This document shows, piece by piece, positions 1 through 10,550 of a stretch of DNA of 64,000 bases (position 1 is the stretch's first letter; every line of letters begins with the position of its first letter). The stretch is from Pseudo-nitzschia pungens (Eukaryota > Bacillariophyta > Bacillariophyceae > Bacillariales > Bacillariaceae), in the NCBI GenBank assembly GCA_037355855.1, contig CM074759.1, positions 2,108,001 to 2,172,000 of the forward strand, read 5' to 3'. The notes under the pieces were generated by a model that ran no database searches, was not told the DNA's origin, and was given only the letters and a program-made list of their open reading frames with translations. The position numbers and the translations under genes are program-made.

Positions 1-2185
1 GCAGAAGGGTGACGCTGCCCATGTGGTTCCAGCACAGAAAGCGCCGCGTCAGGTCCAGTGGGGTCGACGAGGGAGAAAAGGCCGGCTGCGGCGGGACCAT
101 CCGCGGGAGGCGGGTGAGATGGTGGTCGTCACCGTCCGGTCCCAGGCTGTCGTCTTCGTCGTCGTCGTCTTCGTCGTCAATGTCAATGTCGACGTCGATG
201 TCGCCACCACTGTTCTTGTCCGTGCCATCGCCGGTGGCCACGCCCGATGCCGATGCAGATGCCGATGCACCCGCACGATTCGATGGGTCACCCCCATTGG
301 CGGTCTCGGCATCATCGTTTTTATTGTCGTCGTCGTCGTCCTCTTCTGCTTCGTCCAGAAAGTGAACGTTTTTGGGTTGCGACGACGACGCGGGAAATTC
401 GACGGAATCGTCGTCGTCGTCGTCGTCGATGCCTCCGAGGCTCGTGTCGCCGAACCGGCCCTTTCGAAGGACCTTGGGAGCGGTCCGTTTCTCGGACGAC
501 GGTTCGGTGGCGGTGGCGGAAGGATTCGCCGTCACCGTCTTGGTTGTCGTTTTGGGTTGGGTCGCGGGCGCCCCCATTCCCTCGCCGCGGAGGGCCTCGG
601 AGCCCTCCACGATTCGGAGGCTGCCGTTGGCGCAGGCCGCCAGCAGCGCCACGCGGTTCGTGGGAGTGTTAGCGGCATCGGCAGTGCTGCCGCGGTCCCG
701 GTGCTGCAGGCACAGGTCCGTGGCGGGGGATTCCAGCGCGTACCGCTCCACCACGCTCCACGAGGCGGCGCCGCCGGCGCCGTGCTGCGCCGTTCGTTGC
801 GTCTGCCGGTTTTCCCACACCAGGACCCGGCCGTCCCGTCCGCTCGTGACCAGCACGCGTTCCGAGACCAGATAGAGGGCGACGATCGATTGGACGTGCG
901 CCCGATCGGCATCCGAGGCGTCAAAGGCCGACTCGGGGAGGGTCGCGATTGCGGGAGTCACGGTTTCGGACGCCTTCGACAGCGACAGCGACAGCGACAG
1001 CGTGCGGAGGCACGGAACCAGCTTTCCCGGCGTGCCGATCCAGAGATCGGTGTTGCTCTTGCCGTTGCCACCGCATCGGCGCAGAACCGGCCGGCAGGAC
1101 CGATCAAAGGCGTCGGCGTCGTGGATTTCCCCCACGTCCTTGCGGGGGACGCAGGGCGAGTCCTCGCGGTGGAGGAGGAGTTTGGGCGCTCGGGAGGAGG
1201 CGTTTCCTTCCGACGCCGACGCCGACGCCAACTCCAACGCCGACGACGAAACGTTCCACAGACACAGGCGGCCGTCCATGGCCAGGCTCGCCAGGACCGG
1301 GGTCGACTCTCCGCCTTTTTCCAACGAGCAAGAGCCGACCGCGAGACCGCGAATCCCGCACCCGTCGTGGGAATCCCTGGCTTCCCGCTCCAGCCACCGC
1401 TCCGAGCTTTCCATGGCGGTTTTGCCGGTGGCGTCCAGGACAAACATGCCGGCTTCCGAGGCCACCGCCAGACGGTAGGTCCGGTCCGAACGAGAAGAAG
1501 ACGACGAAGAAGACGATGGCAACTCCATCGGGAGAAAGACCATGTCCCGTGCCGGAGCGCCGAGGTCGGGTCCGACAAAGTAGCCGGGACCGCTGTCGTC
1601 GGCGGCGGCATAATCCTGGGACAACAAAAAGTCGTTGTTGTGGTCGTTGTTGTGGTCGTCACCGATCGCGATGGCATCGGATCCGCCCCCCTTTTCGAGC
1701 GCGGCTCGCACGTACGGGTGCGGAACAAGCGTTCCCGCGGTCTCGCCGCCGGAGGGGTCGCGATAAAAGTCCTCATGATGGTATTCGTCGAAGCAGTGGA
1801 TCCGCGTCTTGCCCGTGTCGAATCCAACCGCCAGGCGCCTTCCGTCGTCCGAGACGGCGATGCAGCGAACGGCGTCGTCGTAGCGCTGGACCACGACGAA
1901 TTCGTACCCGTTGTTCTTCTTGTTCTTGTTCTTGTCATTGTCACTGGGATTCGGAACGAGGCACGTCACGTTGCCATTGTCGCCACCGTAGGCGAGCAGG
2001 TGGCCGGAGGGCAGGCGGAGAAAGCGACGGGGTTGTTCCTCGGTGTCGTCGTCGCGATCGCAATCGTCATCGTCATCGCCCCCGTCTTCGAGGCCCAGCG
2101 ACGATCGAAGGATCGGTGCGGGTTCGCTTTCGGCTTCGCTTTCGACGTTGGTTTCGACGTTGGTTTCCCCCCGTGGCCCGGACAT
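1..2185 (-). CDS. WDHD1: CTF4/WDHD1 (AND-1) replisome adaptor, N-terminal 728 codons, 3' end outside window
   Basis: CTF4/WDHD1 couples the CMG helicase to DNA polymerase alpha and other clients at the replication fork in the nucleus. The minus-strand frame opens at ATG 2185-2183 and has no TTA, CTA or TCA on its complement down to base 1, so it is open for 728 codons and continues off the window. Residues about 1-500 hold WD40-type segments (for example GDNGNVTCL, DDGRRLAVGFDTG, LASLAMDGRLCLWNV, VTSGRDGRVLVW). An acidic linker of Asp/Glu runs follows (complement of about 145-440). The last visible stretch, TPLDLTRRFLCWNHMGS, matches the start of the conserved SepB domain, in which WDHD1 has a T-P-L-H-L-T-H-R-F-M-x-W-N motif. 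The gene is GC-rich, with GAC and TCC runs. It is divergent from riboflavin kinase. No intron is visible. The family call rests on the SepB motif plus the domain order. Confidence 0.8.
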   Translation of the reverse strand, partial: MSGPRGETNVETNVESEAESEPAPILRSSLGLEDGGDDDDDCDRDDDTEEQPRRFLRLPSGHLLAYGGDNGNVTCLVPNPSDNDKNKNKKNNGYEFVVVQRYDDAVRCIAVSDDGRRLAVGFDTGKTRIHCFDEYHHEDFYRDPSGGETAGTLVPHPYVRAALEKGGGSDAIAIGDDHNNDHNNDFLLSQDYAAADDSGPGYFVGPDLGAPARDMVFLPMELPSSSSSSSSRSDRTYRLAVASEAGMFVLDATGKTAMESSERWLEREARDSHDGCGIRGLAVGSCSLEKGGESTPVLASLAMDGRLCLWNVSSSALELASASASEGNASSRAPKLLLHREDSPCVPRKDVGEIHDADAFDRSCRPVLRRCGGNGKSNTDLWIGTPGKLVPCLRTLSLSLSLSKASETVTPAIATLPESAFDASDADRAHVQSIVALYLVSERVLVTSGRDGRVLVWENRQTQRTAQHGAGGAASWSVVERYALESPATDLCLQHRDRGSTADAANTPTNRVALLAACANGSLRIVEGSEALRGEGMGAPATQPKTTTKTVTANPSATATEPSSEKRTAPKVLRKGRFGDTSLGGIDDDDDDDSVEFPASSSQPKNVHFLDEAEEDDDDDNKNDDAETANGGDPSNRAGASASASASGVATGDGTDKNSGGDIDVDIDIDDEDDDDEDDSLGPDGDDHHLTRLPRMVPPQPAFSPSSTPLDLTRRFLCWNHMGSVTLL

Positions 2186-3433
2186 GGTTGTGGTGCGGGC
2201 AAGCGAAGGTTGCAAGGGTTGGGCTGCCTGGGTGAGTGGCGATTCCCTAGAGGTGTGTGTGTGTATGATGGATGGATGGATGGATTGATTGAGATTGTCA
2301 AAAGTGGCACCCCAACGATTTCGTAACAGAAGTGGGCAGTAAGGCTTACCAGGTACGGTTGGCCAACAACACCCGTCACACTCGATTGTTAGCAGTAAAT
2401 TCCTGCTTTTGGATCTCAAACTACAAAATACGTACAAGTACCCGTACAACAAGTACTGGTACCGTACCGGCCTTTCCACGGAAAAAAGGCGCGCCAATGC
2501 AGAGCGATGATGATTTTTGATCCCGGGCATTGCGCGCGCCAGAATAGATAGAGTAGAATGTAGAATTTTGGGCCGACTCGACTCACTCACTCACTCACTC
2601 TTACGGTAAACCTTAGGCCTCGATGAATTTCCTTGTTGGGGATTTTTTGGCGCGAACCAGTGTGGGGTTTGTCGGTGGGGGGGTGGATCTACGGTACCGG
2701 TAATTAACCTTATGATACAGTACAATTCGATTTTTAGCGGATCCAATTCATTTACTACTATTTTAGTTCCAATGCAAATAAGAAGCCCTAATTACGAGTG
2801 GAGGTAAGGTTAAGATTATGGGCACTGAACGCTGGGGGAATAATCTAATTTTGTTCCAAAAAAATACAAATCGGTGTGCGTGATGACGGACAGAAAATTG
2901 CAGATTTCCGAAAAGAAAATTGTCTATTGACTAAAAAAATTGTTTTTGAATCCACCCGACACCGGTTTGTCGATTGACAGTGATTCGATTCATTCGATTC
3001 AAAAAAGTACTGTATTCGTTTGTTCCCGCGCAGAGCGCAGGATCCGAGGCGTTTTGGATCTTCGTTCTGCTTCTCTCAACTCTGAACTCTGAACTCTCTC
3101 AAGAACCAACACCAAAATCAGATTGATGATTGATTGAGATTCCAGATGGGCTGCGTACATTCCTGATCGCCACTGTACGCATCATCTTTTGTTGATTGAT
3201 CGAGTGATTGGTTGGTTCATTGGTTGATCGATTGGTCGATTGATTGATTGGTCGATTGATTGATTGATTGAGAGCGGAGTCGGGACACATTCCGTTACCG
3301 TACCGCGCCAGAGAGTGGGATCGCAAACACGGACGCTTCGCACGGACGCAACCTCAATCACGAACGCACGCACGCACGCACGCATCCGCCGCGTCTCGCC
3401 ATACCGTACCCATACCGCAATTACTGTACCGTC
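2186..3433. other. Intergenic, divergent promoter region of CTF4 and riboflavin kinase
   Basis: No gene seen. It holds a TGGA/TGAT short repeat next to the CTF4 start (about 2268-2292), GTAC-rich motifs at 2430-2475, a CTCA repeat near 2581-2600, an AT-rich stretch (2700-3010), and an interrupted TTGATTGA/GATTGG array at 3190-3272. An ACGC repeat lies at about 3366-3385, just before the riboflavin kinase start. Confidence 0.7.
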
Positions 3434-4752
3434 ATGACCGCTCCCGCTCCTTCGCCGTCGGAAGCGCCGCCGGAGGGGACGCTCCCGCTCCGTCTTACCT
3501 CCGTCGTCGTCAAGGGCTACGGCCGCGGCAGCACCGATCTCGGGATCCCGACCGCGAACCTCTCCCGGGACGACATACGGTTCAACCTGGGGGGCGCGAA
3601 CGCTTCCTTCGACGATCTTCCCACCGGTGCGTACGATACTGTACTTTACTGTACTGTTTGCCGGGATGCAATTGACACACACACACACACACACACACAT
3701 ACACATGCATACATGCATACACACACACATGCATAATGCATAATGCACTCTGGTTGGAAGCGGAGTACCCGCTAGCGTTATTTTGAATTGGACTGGGTTT
3801 CATTTTGAAGCAGCGCATTGCATCTATTTTATATCAATCCAATCATCATCGCATTTCATTTCATTTCATTTCATCGCAGCGCATTATACAAATCTGGGTC
3901 GGACTGACTGATTGCTCACTCGCTCACTCACTCACTCACCTCCGGATCGCTCCCGTTTCTCGCAACGCGGTTTTTGGCTTCTCTTCCACTCTCCGATGAT
4001 TCCTTGGGTTTCTTCGTTCATTCCTTCGCAACAACAACAAAAATCCACCACCACAATCGCAACAACAATCACAACAGGCATCTACTGGGGCTTTTGTCGG
4101 GTGGGCGAAACCAACCCGACCGTGTACAAGACGGCCTGCAGCATCGGGTACAATCCCTACTACGGAAACCAGCGCAAAACGGTCGAGCCGCACCTGATTG
4201 CTTCCGTGGGAGACGATCGGCGCCACAAAAGCAGCTGCGGAGAGACGCTCCTCGGGGACCTCTACGACCAGACGATTCGCTTGTCTCTCCTGGGGTACCT
4301 CCGGCCGGAACTCCCCTTTGAGGGACTCGAGAAACTCGTGGCCGCCATCAAAAACGGTGAGTGAATACACTGCACTGCACTGCACTGCATTGGATTGGAT
4401 TGAATGGGGTTGTTGGGTGACAGGTTCCCGGGAATGTTTCGTTTGATTTGAATTGATTTGGATTTCGATATGATTGGATTGAATTAGATTGGATTGGATC
4501 GGATTTGAATTGAATTGAATTGAATTTGTTGTAAATGGATTTGATTTGATTTGATTTGATTTGATTGAGTGGGACTCAACCCATCCTGTTTCTACGCTAT
4601 TGATTATTGTTATCGTCAATCTTCCAGATATCTCGGACGCCGAACGGCTGGGAGACAACCAAGATGCAAAAACATTACGGGAAAAGGAATGGGTTGCGTC
4701 CGACGACGACCCTATTTCCGAAGAATCAAACTCATTGGCAGCATCGTTATAA
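3434..4752 (+). CDS. RFK: Riboflavin kinase (three exons)
   Basis: Phosphorylates riboflavin to FMN, probably in the cytosol. Exons are 3434-3626, 4078-4356 and 4628-4752, joined in phase 1 each time, giving 198 residues, close to the usual monofunctional eukaryotic size. Exon 1 carries GRGSTDLGIPTANL, the nucleotide-binding GRG...GIPTAN motif. Exon 2 begins GIYWGFCRV and holds SIGYNPYYGNQRKTVEPH, including the catalytic Glu of the E-x-H motif, then the conserved GYLRPE. Exon 3 is a weakly conserved helical tail ending at TAA 4750-4752. Donors are GTGCGT and GTGAGT; acceptors are AACAG and TCCAG. Intron 1 (451 bp) contains a CA repeat near 3674-3724 and ATTTC repeats; intron 2 (271 bp) is almost wholly GATT(T/G)-like. 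There is no FAD synthetase or phosphatase domain, so FMN formation only is inferred. Confidence 0.93.
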
Positions 4753-5062
4753 ATAACTAAATAAAAGATTCAAAACGAACGAACAAACAAACAAACAAAC
4801 AAACACTTTCGATGCCAACGTGGTACACTTTAAACAACTGGTAAATCATTTGAAGCATCGAGTGCATCCGCGATCTGCCAGTCTCCGTCTGCAATGCGTA
4901 CAATGCGTACAATGGATGAATTGAAACTGCTTTGGAACCTTTGAAGTAGCGTTATGCATCATTATAATATACGGGTGATGGATTCTACCTGTACCGTAGA
5001 CTCTTGCCCAGAGTAGAATTCAATCCGTGCCCAATCCAATGTACCGATTGTCGGTCCATCCG
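4753..5062. other. Convergent intergenic spacer
   Basis: Short gap between the 3' ends of riboflavin kinase and the WDR89-like gene. It has an ACAA/AACA repeat at about 4781-4804 and otherwise nothing recognisable. Confidence 0.6.
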
Positions 5063-6460
5063 TCAGTACGGAGCGGCAGACATTCGGCTCCGGGGTTTGC
5101 GAAGCTTCCCGCCGCCGGATCCACCCGGCGAAGCTCCCTCCCGCTTTCGTTTCGCAACAATGATTTGGTTCTTGTTTGCGGTTGCGTTCGCACTGGCACA
5201 ACTTCCCGGCGTTGTGTTGGTCCATTCGCACAGGCGTGCGTCCTCGCCCACCGTCAAGAAGGAGGACCGAACTGGATTCGACGACCAGGCACGGATGACA
5301 CCCCGATGTCCTCCGCGGAGATAATGCAGGGGGGTCACCTCCTGTTCTCCCACGTCAAACACCGCGCCGTCTCCCCTGGAAGATCCTGCAAGAAGGGACA
5401 ATTTTTGTCTCCCGGAATCCCACGAACAATCGACCAGGTATTCCATCGGAGGCAGAGACGACGACGACGACGAAGAAGAAGAAGGGGCAGCGGGTGTGCC
5501 CTGTTCGTACCGTGCCATTTGGTGGCCGAGATATTCCCGAAACCGAGGTCCAAAGTCTTTGCGACACACCGCATCGTCTTTGTGATACAACAGGAGGTTC
5601 TCGGATCCGGTCAGGCAATAGATTGCCTCCGACTTGGGACCGAAGAAGCCAACTTCTCGGAGCGGCGATTGCACCGTCAAAATATTCGTAATAGCGCTTT
5701 CTTCCGTCGTTTTGCTCGTATCGAACACACACGCTAGCCCGTCTTCCGATCCCGAAACGAGCATCGGTGTCGCGGTTCGGCGCGTGCAATTGGACCCCGG
5801 CAATCGGCTTTCGATGCTCTGGAAACGAACGCGCGTGACCTCGTTGGTGTGCGCCTGGCTGTAGGTCCCCAAAATTCCCCGCTTGTTTCGAATGTCAAAA
5901 AAGTGAATCTTCCCCTTGCTGCTGCCAACCGCAGCAATGTTGCCATCGAAACCCACCGACAGACTCAGAGCCTCCTCGTCGGGTCGAAGCATGTTTGTCA
6001 TTGCGACTGCCGGATTTATTGGTTGCCGAATGTCGTAGAGAGTGAGACTTCCGTCGTTCGCCGTGGCTGCCAGGAGATTGGCGTCGAATGTTTCGAACGA
6101 CATTTCCGTTATCAAGCTGTTTCTTTGGTAGGTATGCAAGAGGTGCAGCGTGTTTTGGTCGTAGATTTGGACTTCCCCGTTGCTCAACGCGCATCCGACG
6201 CGATGGTGGACATCGTTTGTAGCCAAGCAAAGAACCCAGTCTCCGTCGTCGAAGTAATCCCCGTTTCCTTGGCCGCTGCTCTTTTTCGGATTGAAACTGG
6301 TAACCAATGTTCGGCAGGGCGAGAGCCGTGTCACATTCGGCCCCGCCGGAGGTGAATTTGCCGCCCCGAAATTCGCCATCATCGTTTCGACTTTTACGTG
6401 CGATTCTGTTCTTGAGGTTGAAGACAGGCAGGGTGGGAGGGAGTTTGTCGATACTTGCAC
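5063..6460 (-). CDS. WDR89: WDR89-like WD40 repeat protein
   Basis: Single-exon frame of 465 codons. WD40 blades are visible throughout: VGCALSNGEVQIYD, LLAATANDGSLTLYDIRQP, IAAVGSSKGKIHFFDIRN, LVSGSEDGLACVFDT and, near the end, FLTVGEDARLCEWTN. The segment AHTNEVTRVRFQS followed by SGSEDGL, and the late GGHRGVIRAWSSNP...GEDARL, align well with animal and plant WDR89. A Ser-run insert sits in one loop (complement of about 5455-5485). The tail is basic (KRKREG, KLRKPRSR), suggesting a nuclear location. Two Met codons are possible (6460, and MMANFG about 27 residues later); the longer is given. The exact function of WDR89 proteins is poorly known, so only a scaffold role is inferred. Confidence 0.8.
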   Translation of the reverse strand: MQVSTNSLPPCLSSTSRTESHVKVETMMANFGAANSPPAGPNVTRLSPCRTLVTSFNPKKSSGQGNGDYFDDGDWVLCLATNDVHHRVGCALSNGEVQIYDQNTLHLLHTYQRNSLITEMSFETFDANLLAATANDGSLTLYDIRQPINPAVAMTNMLRPDEEALSLSVGFDGNIAAVGSSKGKIHFFDIRNKRGILGTYSQAHTNEVTRVRFQSIESRLPGSNCTRRTATPMLVSGSEDGLACVFDTSKTTEESAITNILTVQSPLREVGFFGPKSEAIYCLTGSENLLLYHKDDAVCRKDFGPRFREYLGHQMARYEQGTPAAPSSSSSSSSSLPPMEYLVDCSWDSGRQKLSLLAGSSRGDGAVFDVGEQEVTPLHYLRGGHRGVIRAWSSNPVRSSFLTVGEDARLCEWTNTTPGSCASANATANKNQIIVAKRKREGASPGGSGGGKLRKPRSRMSAAPY

Positions 6461-7312
6461 TTTGTCAACATGCGAGAAACGTTGCGTCGCTATTGACTAC
6501 CGGTACTGCATCTGGTGGACAGTAGCAAGCATCCGGGGACGAGATTCATCGCATCGTAAGGTTACCATTCCGAGTGGAAAAGGATTACGGGGTTGGAAGG
6601 GGGCTATCGCCGGACACGACGTGTTACTTGAGATACTACTATTATTTTTTTCAAAAATTTTGTGGTTTGTAACGGCTATCGTCATCGGGTCAAACGGCTA
6701 CCAAAGCGAAACTTACGAGTTGGATAATGGACAGACGAAGCCACATTCAGCAAGCTTTCAAAAAGTGAGGAAGATAGATGAAAAAGGTTCGCTTGAAAAT
6801 GAACTGATGATTTTTTTGTTGTTGCATTTGCTGATACTACAGCTTTAGAGCTTACTGCTGTGTTTTATTCTACAGTTTAATGTCTTCAACAAGCATCTTG
6901 GTATGGAACAAGGACCAACACGGCAGAGCATGATGATCTAAGGAATCACAGAAAGTTTCCACTTTCTTCAGAGTTTTGAGTGTAGGCACTGATAGTTTTG
7001 AACTGGGCTTTGCATTGCAATGACCAATTTTTCAAATGGAGTGAAATGTTGCACTATGATAATATTATATACAGTAATAATAGTTTGATATTATTTTATT
7101 GTACTTGGTACAGAATACTACAGTACATCAGAACAACGACTGTAATTTCTACCCAATCATACCACCAGTTTTCTTCTTCACAGTGAGAAAGAATCTAGAA
7201 TCAAAAAGCTGGATTTCATCTCACAGGTGTCACTATCAAAATTCTTTGCACATGAAACTGGGACTCTGATCTTCCGCCAGTAGCTTGTCATTTGCAACAA
7301 ACATATTATGAT
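6461..7312. other. Intergenic, AT-rich
   Basis: Promoter side of the WDR89-like gene and 3' flank of the prolyl hydroxylase gene. From about 6640 it becomes AT-rich with short poly-T runs. No coding exon, RNA gene or repeat family recognised. Confidence 0.6.
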
Positions 7313-9797
7313 TTAGTTACATCCATTTTCTTGTGCAAATTGATAGTCATACCTGACATACGGAACAAGTCAAAATATAATTCAAAATCTTGTTAGACTG
7401 AGAAAGGAAACAGAAGCCAAATAAGTTGAGACAGCGATGTATTGAAACGTACATGTGAACCCAAGCATTTGCACCAAATTTTGTTCCTTCAATAACTGGC
7501 AACGCCTGATGTTTCGTGCGTCCATCCTTTTCCATCGGCTGCGCACTGTAAACACTTGGCCACAGGACTGCTCGTCCTTTCTTGGGCATGACTGTAATTC
7601 CTAACGAGGGGAAGTCGGTTCCTCCTCCTGCCTCTACATCTGAAAGGTATAAAAAGAATGTTAGAACTCGAGGACCACATTGCCTCTTCTTTTGATGAGG
7701 TATGTAGTCATGATGTTTCTATGTCGGATTTCGAAAACAATGTGTGAAAGGAACTGGTTAGCGCATGTGTATGGAACGGGACGAAAATGTTAATCCCCAG
7801 ACAACATGGATTCTTTGACGTACATTGTAAACTTTTTGGTGTTTTTTTGTATCATCGAGAAACAAATAATGTCACGGAGAAAGAAAGTAACGAGGACACA
7901 GTTGAGTTCGGGACAAGAAATGATTGCAAACATGAAAGGCAAATCAATCCATGAACTTCCAATACATACATTGTCCGACTTCGTACTTCAGAATCTGAAA
8001 ATCTTCACTATTCTCTGGCTTAATTCCCATTAGATGTGACAGCCGGTCTAGAACACGTTTCGGCACGGGTTCATCTCTGCAGTTATTCTTTCTTGAACAC
8101 CAGGCATTTTCTGAGGTTCGCCCTGTACTTATTTTGCTGTCAAAAAATCCATCGAACTTCTGTTCGCCGACATCTTCGGATCTTTTGTAGCCTGCTTTGT
8201 ACCCATGCTGAATCATTGCATCGCATTCTTCTTCAGTCAGCAAATTATCAAACGTTATCACCCAAGGAGGAAGCTCCCTATCCGACTCAATGTTTACCTC
8301 AGTCGCAGGTCCGTCACTTGGTCGAGAATGAACTGTAACAGAGTATTCAGGCATCCCTAAATCTCTTAGTGCTTCTCGATCCATTTCCGTCAGTGTCCTA
8401 TTTGCCGGAGCTGTCTCAACAATTCTTTCAAACATTTTATTCAAATCTCCTTCTCTCAAGGCTGGGACAGCATCTGGGATTTCTGGGCAACGAGTTGCCA
8501 TGTCAATGAGGTGACAACTTCGACAGGCTTTCGAGCAGGGATAAAAGTTGTGTTAGGTTTCTGATCCAAGTTCTACATCGTATGAACGCAAAACTTCTTC
8601 AACGTACCTGGTGCACATGATACCTTCATGAATGATTTATTATTTTCACATTCCCCTATCGCAGCCCAAAACGAACAAAGGCTTTCCTGAAGGACAATAC
8701 GACAGAACAAGTTAAGAGACTGGATTTCTTTTTTCACAAGTTGTTGTCACCAAAACATACCTTGTTTTTGCAGTTTTCCTTTATTTTCTTAGGCAGAGAC
8801 ATGAACTCATCGCTTTCGATGTATGTCATCATTTTCCGCATTACCTCCAACGTTGATTCTTCCTGATTGCCATCAGCAATTTGGACGACTCCAAATTCAC
8901 CAGTACGCCGAAGAAGATCAGCAACATCAGCTGTTTTGGCTTGATCAACAGCATTATCTGTTTTGCTTTTCATACCGTTTGTTGTCGTGCTATTGCAAAC
9001 ATCGCAGGCTTTTTTACAATTCTTCAGCATGTATCCTGGATTAGCGTCACATTCTCCAATATCCTGTAGTATCATCAATGAAGAGAATTGCAATCGAAGC
9101 TCATCAGGAAACCATTTGTTGCAAGAAACTGTTCTTCACTCCTTTCGTTCAATACACGTGGAAAAGTAGTCCGCGAAAAGTAGTCCGTATCAACCTTACC
9201 GCCCAGACTCCACAATCTTCATGATCATCTTTGCATAGAATATCACCTTCTTTGCTGGCGATGGAAGTCTTCGGCTTGCACTTTCCGCATGATAACGGGC
9301 AATATTTTTTGACCGAGGCGTTTGTCTCGCATTCTGTCAATTCTTTCCAGATAGGGCAGTTTTTGTGAATATCTTTACATTCCTTCCGACCTGGAGATTC
9401 TTCCATGTCATCACACGATACTTCACAGGTAGCCCTCATGTAAGTTGGACTCCGATAGCTGGGGGGAATCAAAGTGCAACATATTGTTGTGTTAGTACAA
9501 TAGCAGTTAGTGGGCTAGGAGACCCCCGTCAGTGTGGGGTATCGCAGTCATTTCGATCGTCCCAAACTTACCATTCCCCTTCATCTCTCCATATTGGGCT
9601 TATTCCGAAGATGAAACAGATGAATGCATCTTTTTGTGAGAAAATTGAGATTCATTTCAAAAAATTCAATTGTGAAGCAGAAAATCGTACCATCGTTCGT
9701 GACTGTCGCAGATGCCATCGGCTCTGCACTCCTGTGAAGCCACTGTTGGAACCAAAACCAGAGCTACCAACGATTTGAACAGATTCAATGCCTTCAT
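7313..9797 (-). CDS. Secreted ShKT-domain prolyl 4-hydroxylase (eight exons)
   Basis: Fe(II)/2-oxoglutarate-dependent prolyl 4-hydroxylase, expected in the ER/secretory lumen. Exons: 9797-9691, 9458-9200, 9063-8761, 8686-8608, 8527-7970, 7831-7824, 7718-7453, 7352-7313. All phases agree and the sum is 1,620 nt (539 residues). It starts with a signal peptide (MKALNLFKSLVALVLVPTVA). Three to four six-Cys ShKT modules follow: one across exons 1-2 ending MRATCEVSC; one in exon 2 ending KKYCPLSCGKC; one across exons 2-3 ending LKNCKKACDVC; one across exons 4-5 ending MKVSCAPACRSC. The catalytic domain is C-terminal: YEVGQFYNKHHDY gives the iron-binding H-x-D, GGGTDFP is conserved, RTKHQALPV gives the distal His, and GTKFGANAW gives the 2-oxoglutarate Lys. 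The protein ends YDYQFAQENGCN. ShKT modules are structural here, not a toxin. Substrate unknown, perhaps cell-wall or extracellular proteins. Confidence 0.88.
7824..7831 (-). other. 8-nt microexon of the prolyl 4-hydroxylase gene
   Basis: TTTACAAT on the minus strand, preceded by AAAAAG and followed by GTACGT. Exon 5 ends in phase 1 and the next exon starts in phase 0. Only these 8 nt restore the frame, and they give the family-conserved GQFYxxHHD motif just before the catalytic H-x-D. Without it an in-frame TAG (7721-7719) would be met or the motif lost. Confidence 0.75.
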
Positions 9798-10550
9798 TGA
9801 GTTTATTGTTGTTGTTTTCTTCTCTGTGAGAGTATCCGACTTCTTTGTGAGAGTATCCGACAAAGTCCCGCTACGCACAAAACGTGAAATAGCACATTGA
9901 ATGCTCTACCGTTCGTAATTCTCAAATTGTTGGAACACACATGAAGAATACTGTATCGTGAAAGTTTCTGGTACAAATTCATACTACCCGTACGTGCTGG
10001 GACGGAGTAATTTTGTGCTCGGTAAACATTTACGGTAATTACTCGTATTTTTATTATTTGGAAAACCCTTACTTCCAAGTCGATGAATAACGGTAGGGTC
10101 ATACAAACGGTCACACTAAGATTGATCGAGAGACAAAAAAAATTACTGTACTACGGTATGATGCTGAAAAAGAGAAAAGAGAGAAACTATTTCAGTATTT
10201 TTGCATTTTGAAACCTCTTTACTCGCGACCCAATACTCTGAATCGAATGAATCAATCATAAATTTTTTCTACGAAGTACAGTAAGGTTTGAGATTTTTAA
10301 TCACTATCTCCCTCACCCCCATCATTCAGTCTGTCTTCCCTCCATCTTCGACAAAGCGGGGTCGTCACCAGTCAAAACTCAGGATCATGTTTTCCATCTT
10401 GGTTGGAATTTTCACGTCTTCATCAATGATGCAGTAAGTTACGCACCATACTGCATTGCCGAGAATATTGATTCTGGAGAAGTGTGAAGGAAGGGGTCTA
10501 CCGGCATCCTTTGTTTCAAATTCAACACGAGTGTAATCGAAACGCTAGCC
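9798..10550. other. Divergent intergenic region (prolyl hydroxylase / UTP14)
   Basis: Shared upstream region of two divergent genes. It starts with two near-identical 20-nt tracts (GAGAGTATCCGAC around 9826-9861), then AT-rich sequence with a CAGTAAGGTTT motif near 10279. No coding sequence recognised. Confidence 0.6.

Noticed and set aside
23..2326. 767-codon plus-strand frame across the first 2.3 kb
   Set aside because: It is in exact antisense codon register with the CTF4/WDHD1 frame. GC-rich codons on one strand leave few stops on the other. Its translation is low-complexity Val/Arg with no domain.
3182..3748. 188-codon minus-strand frame
   Set aside because: Antisense to riboflavin kinase exon 1 and read through a CA repeat.
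7313..9797. Toxin annotation for the ShKT modules
   Set aside because: ShKT is named after an anemone peptide, but here the modules are attached to a prolyl hydroxylase with a signal peptide; structural or binding role only.
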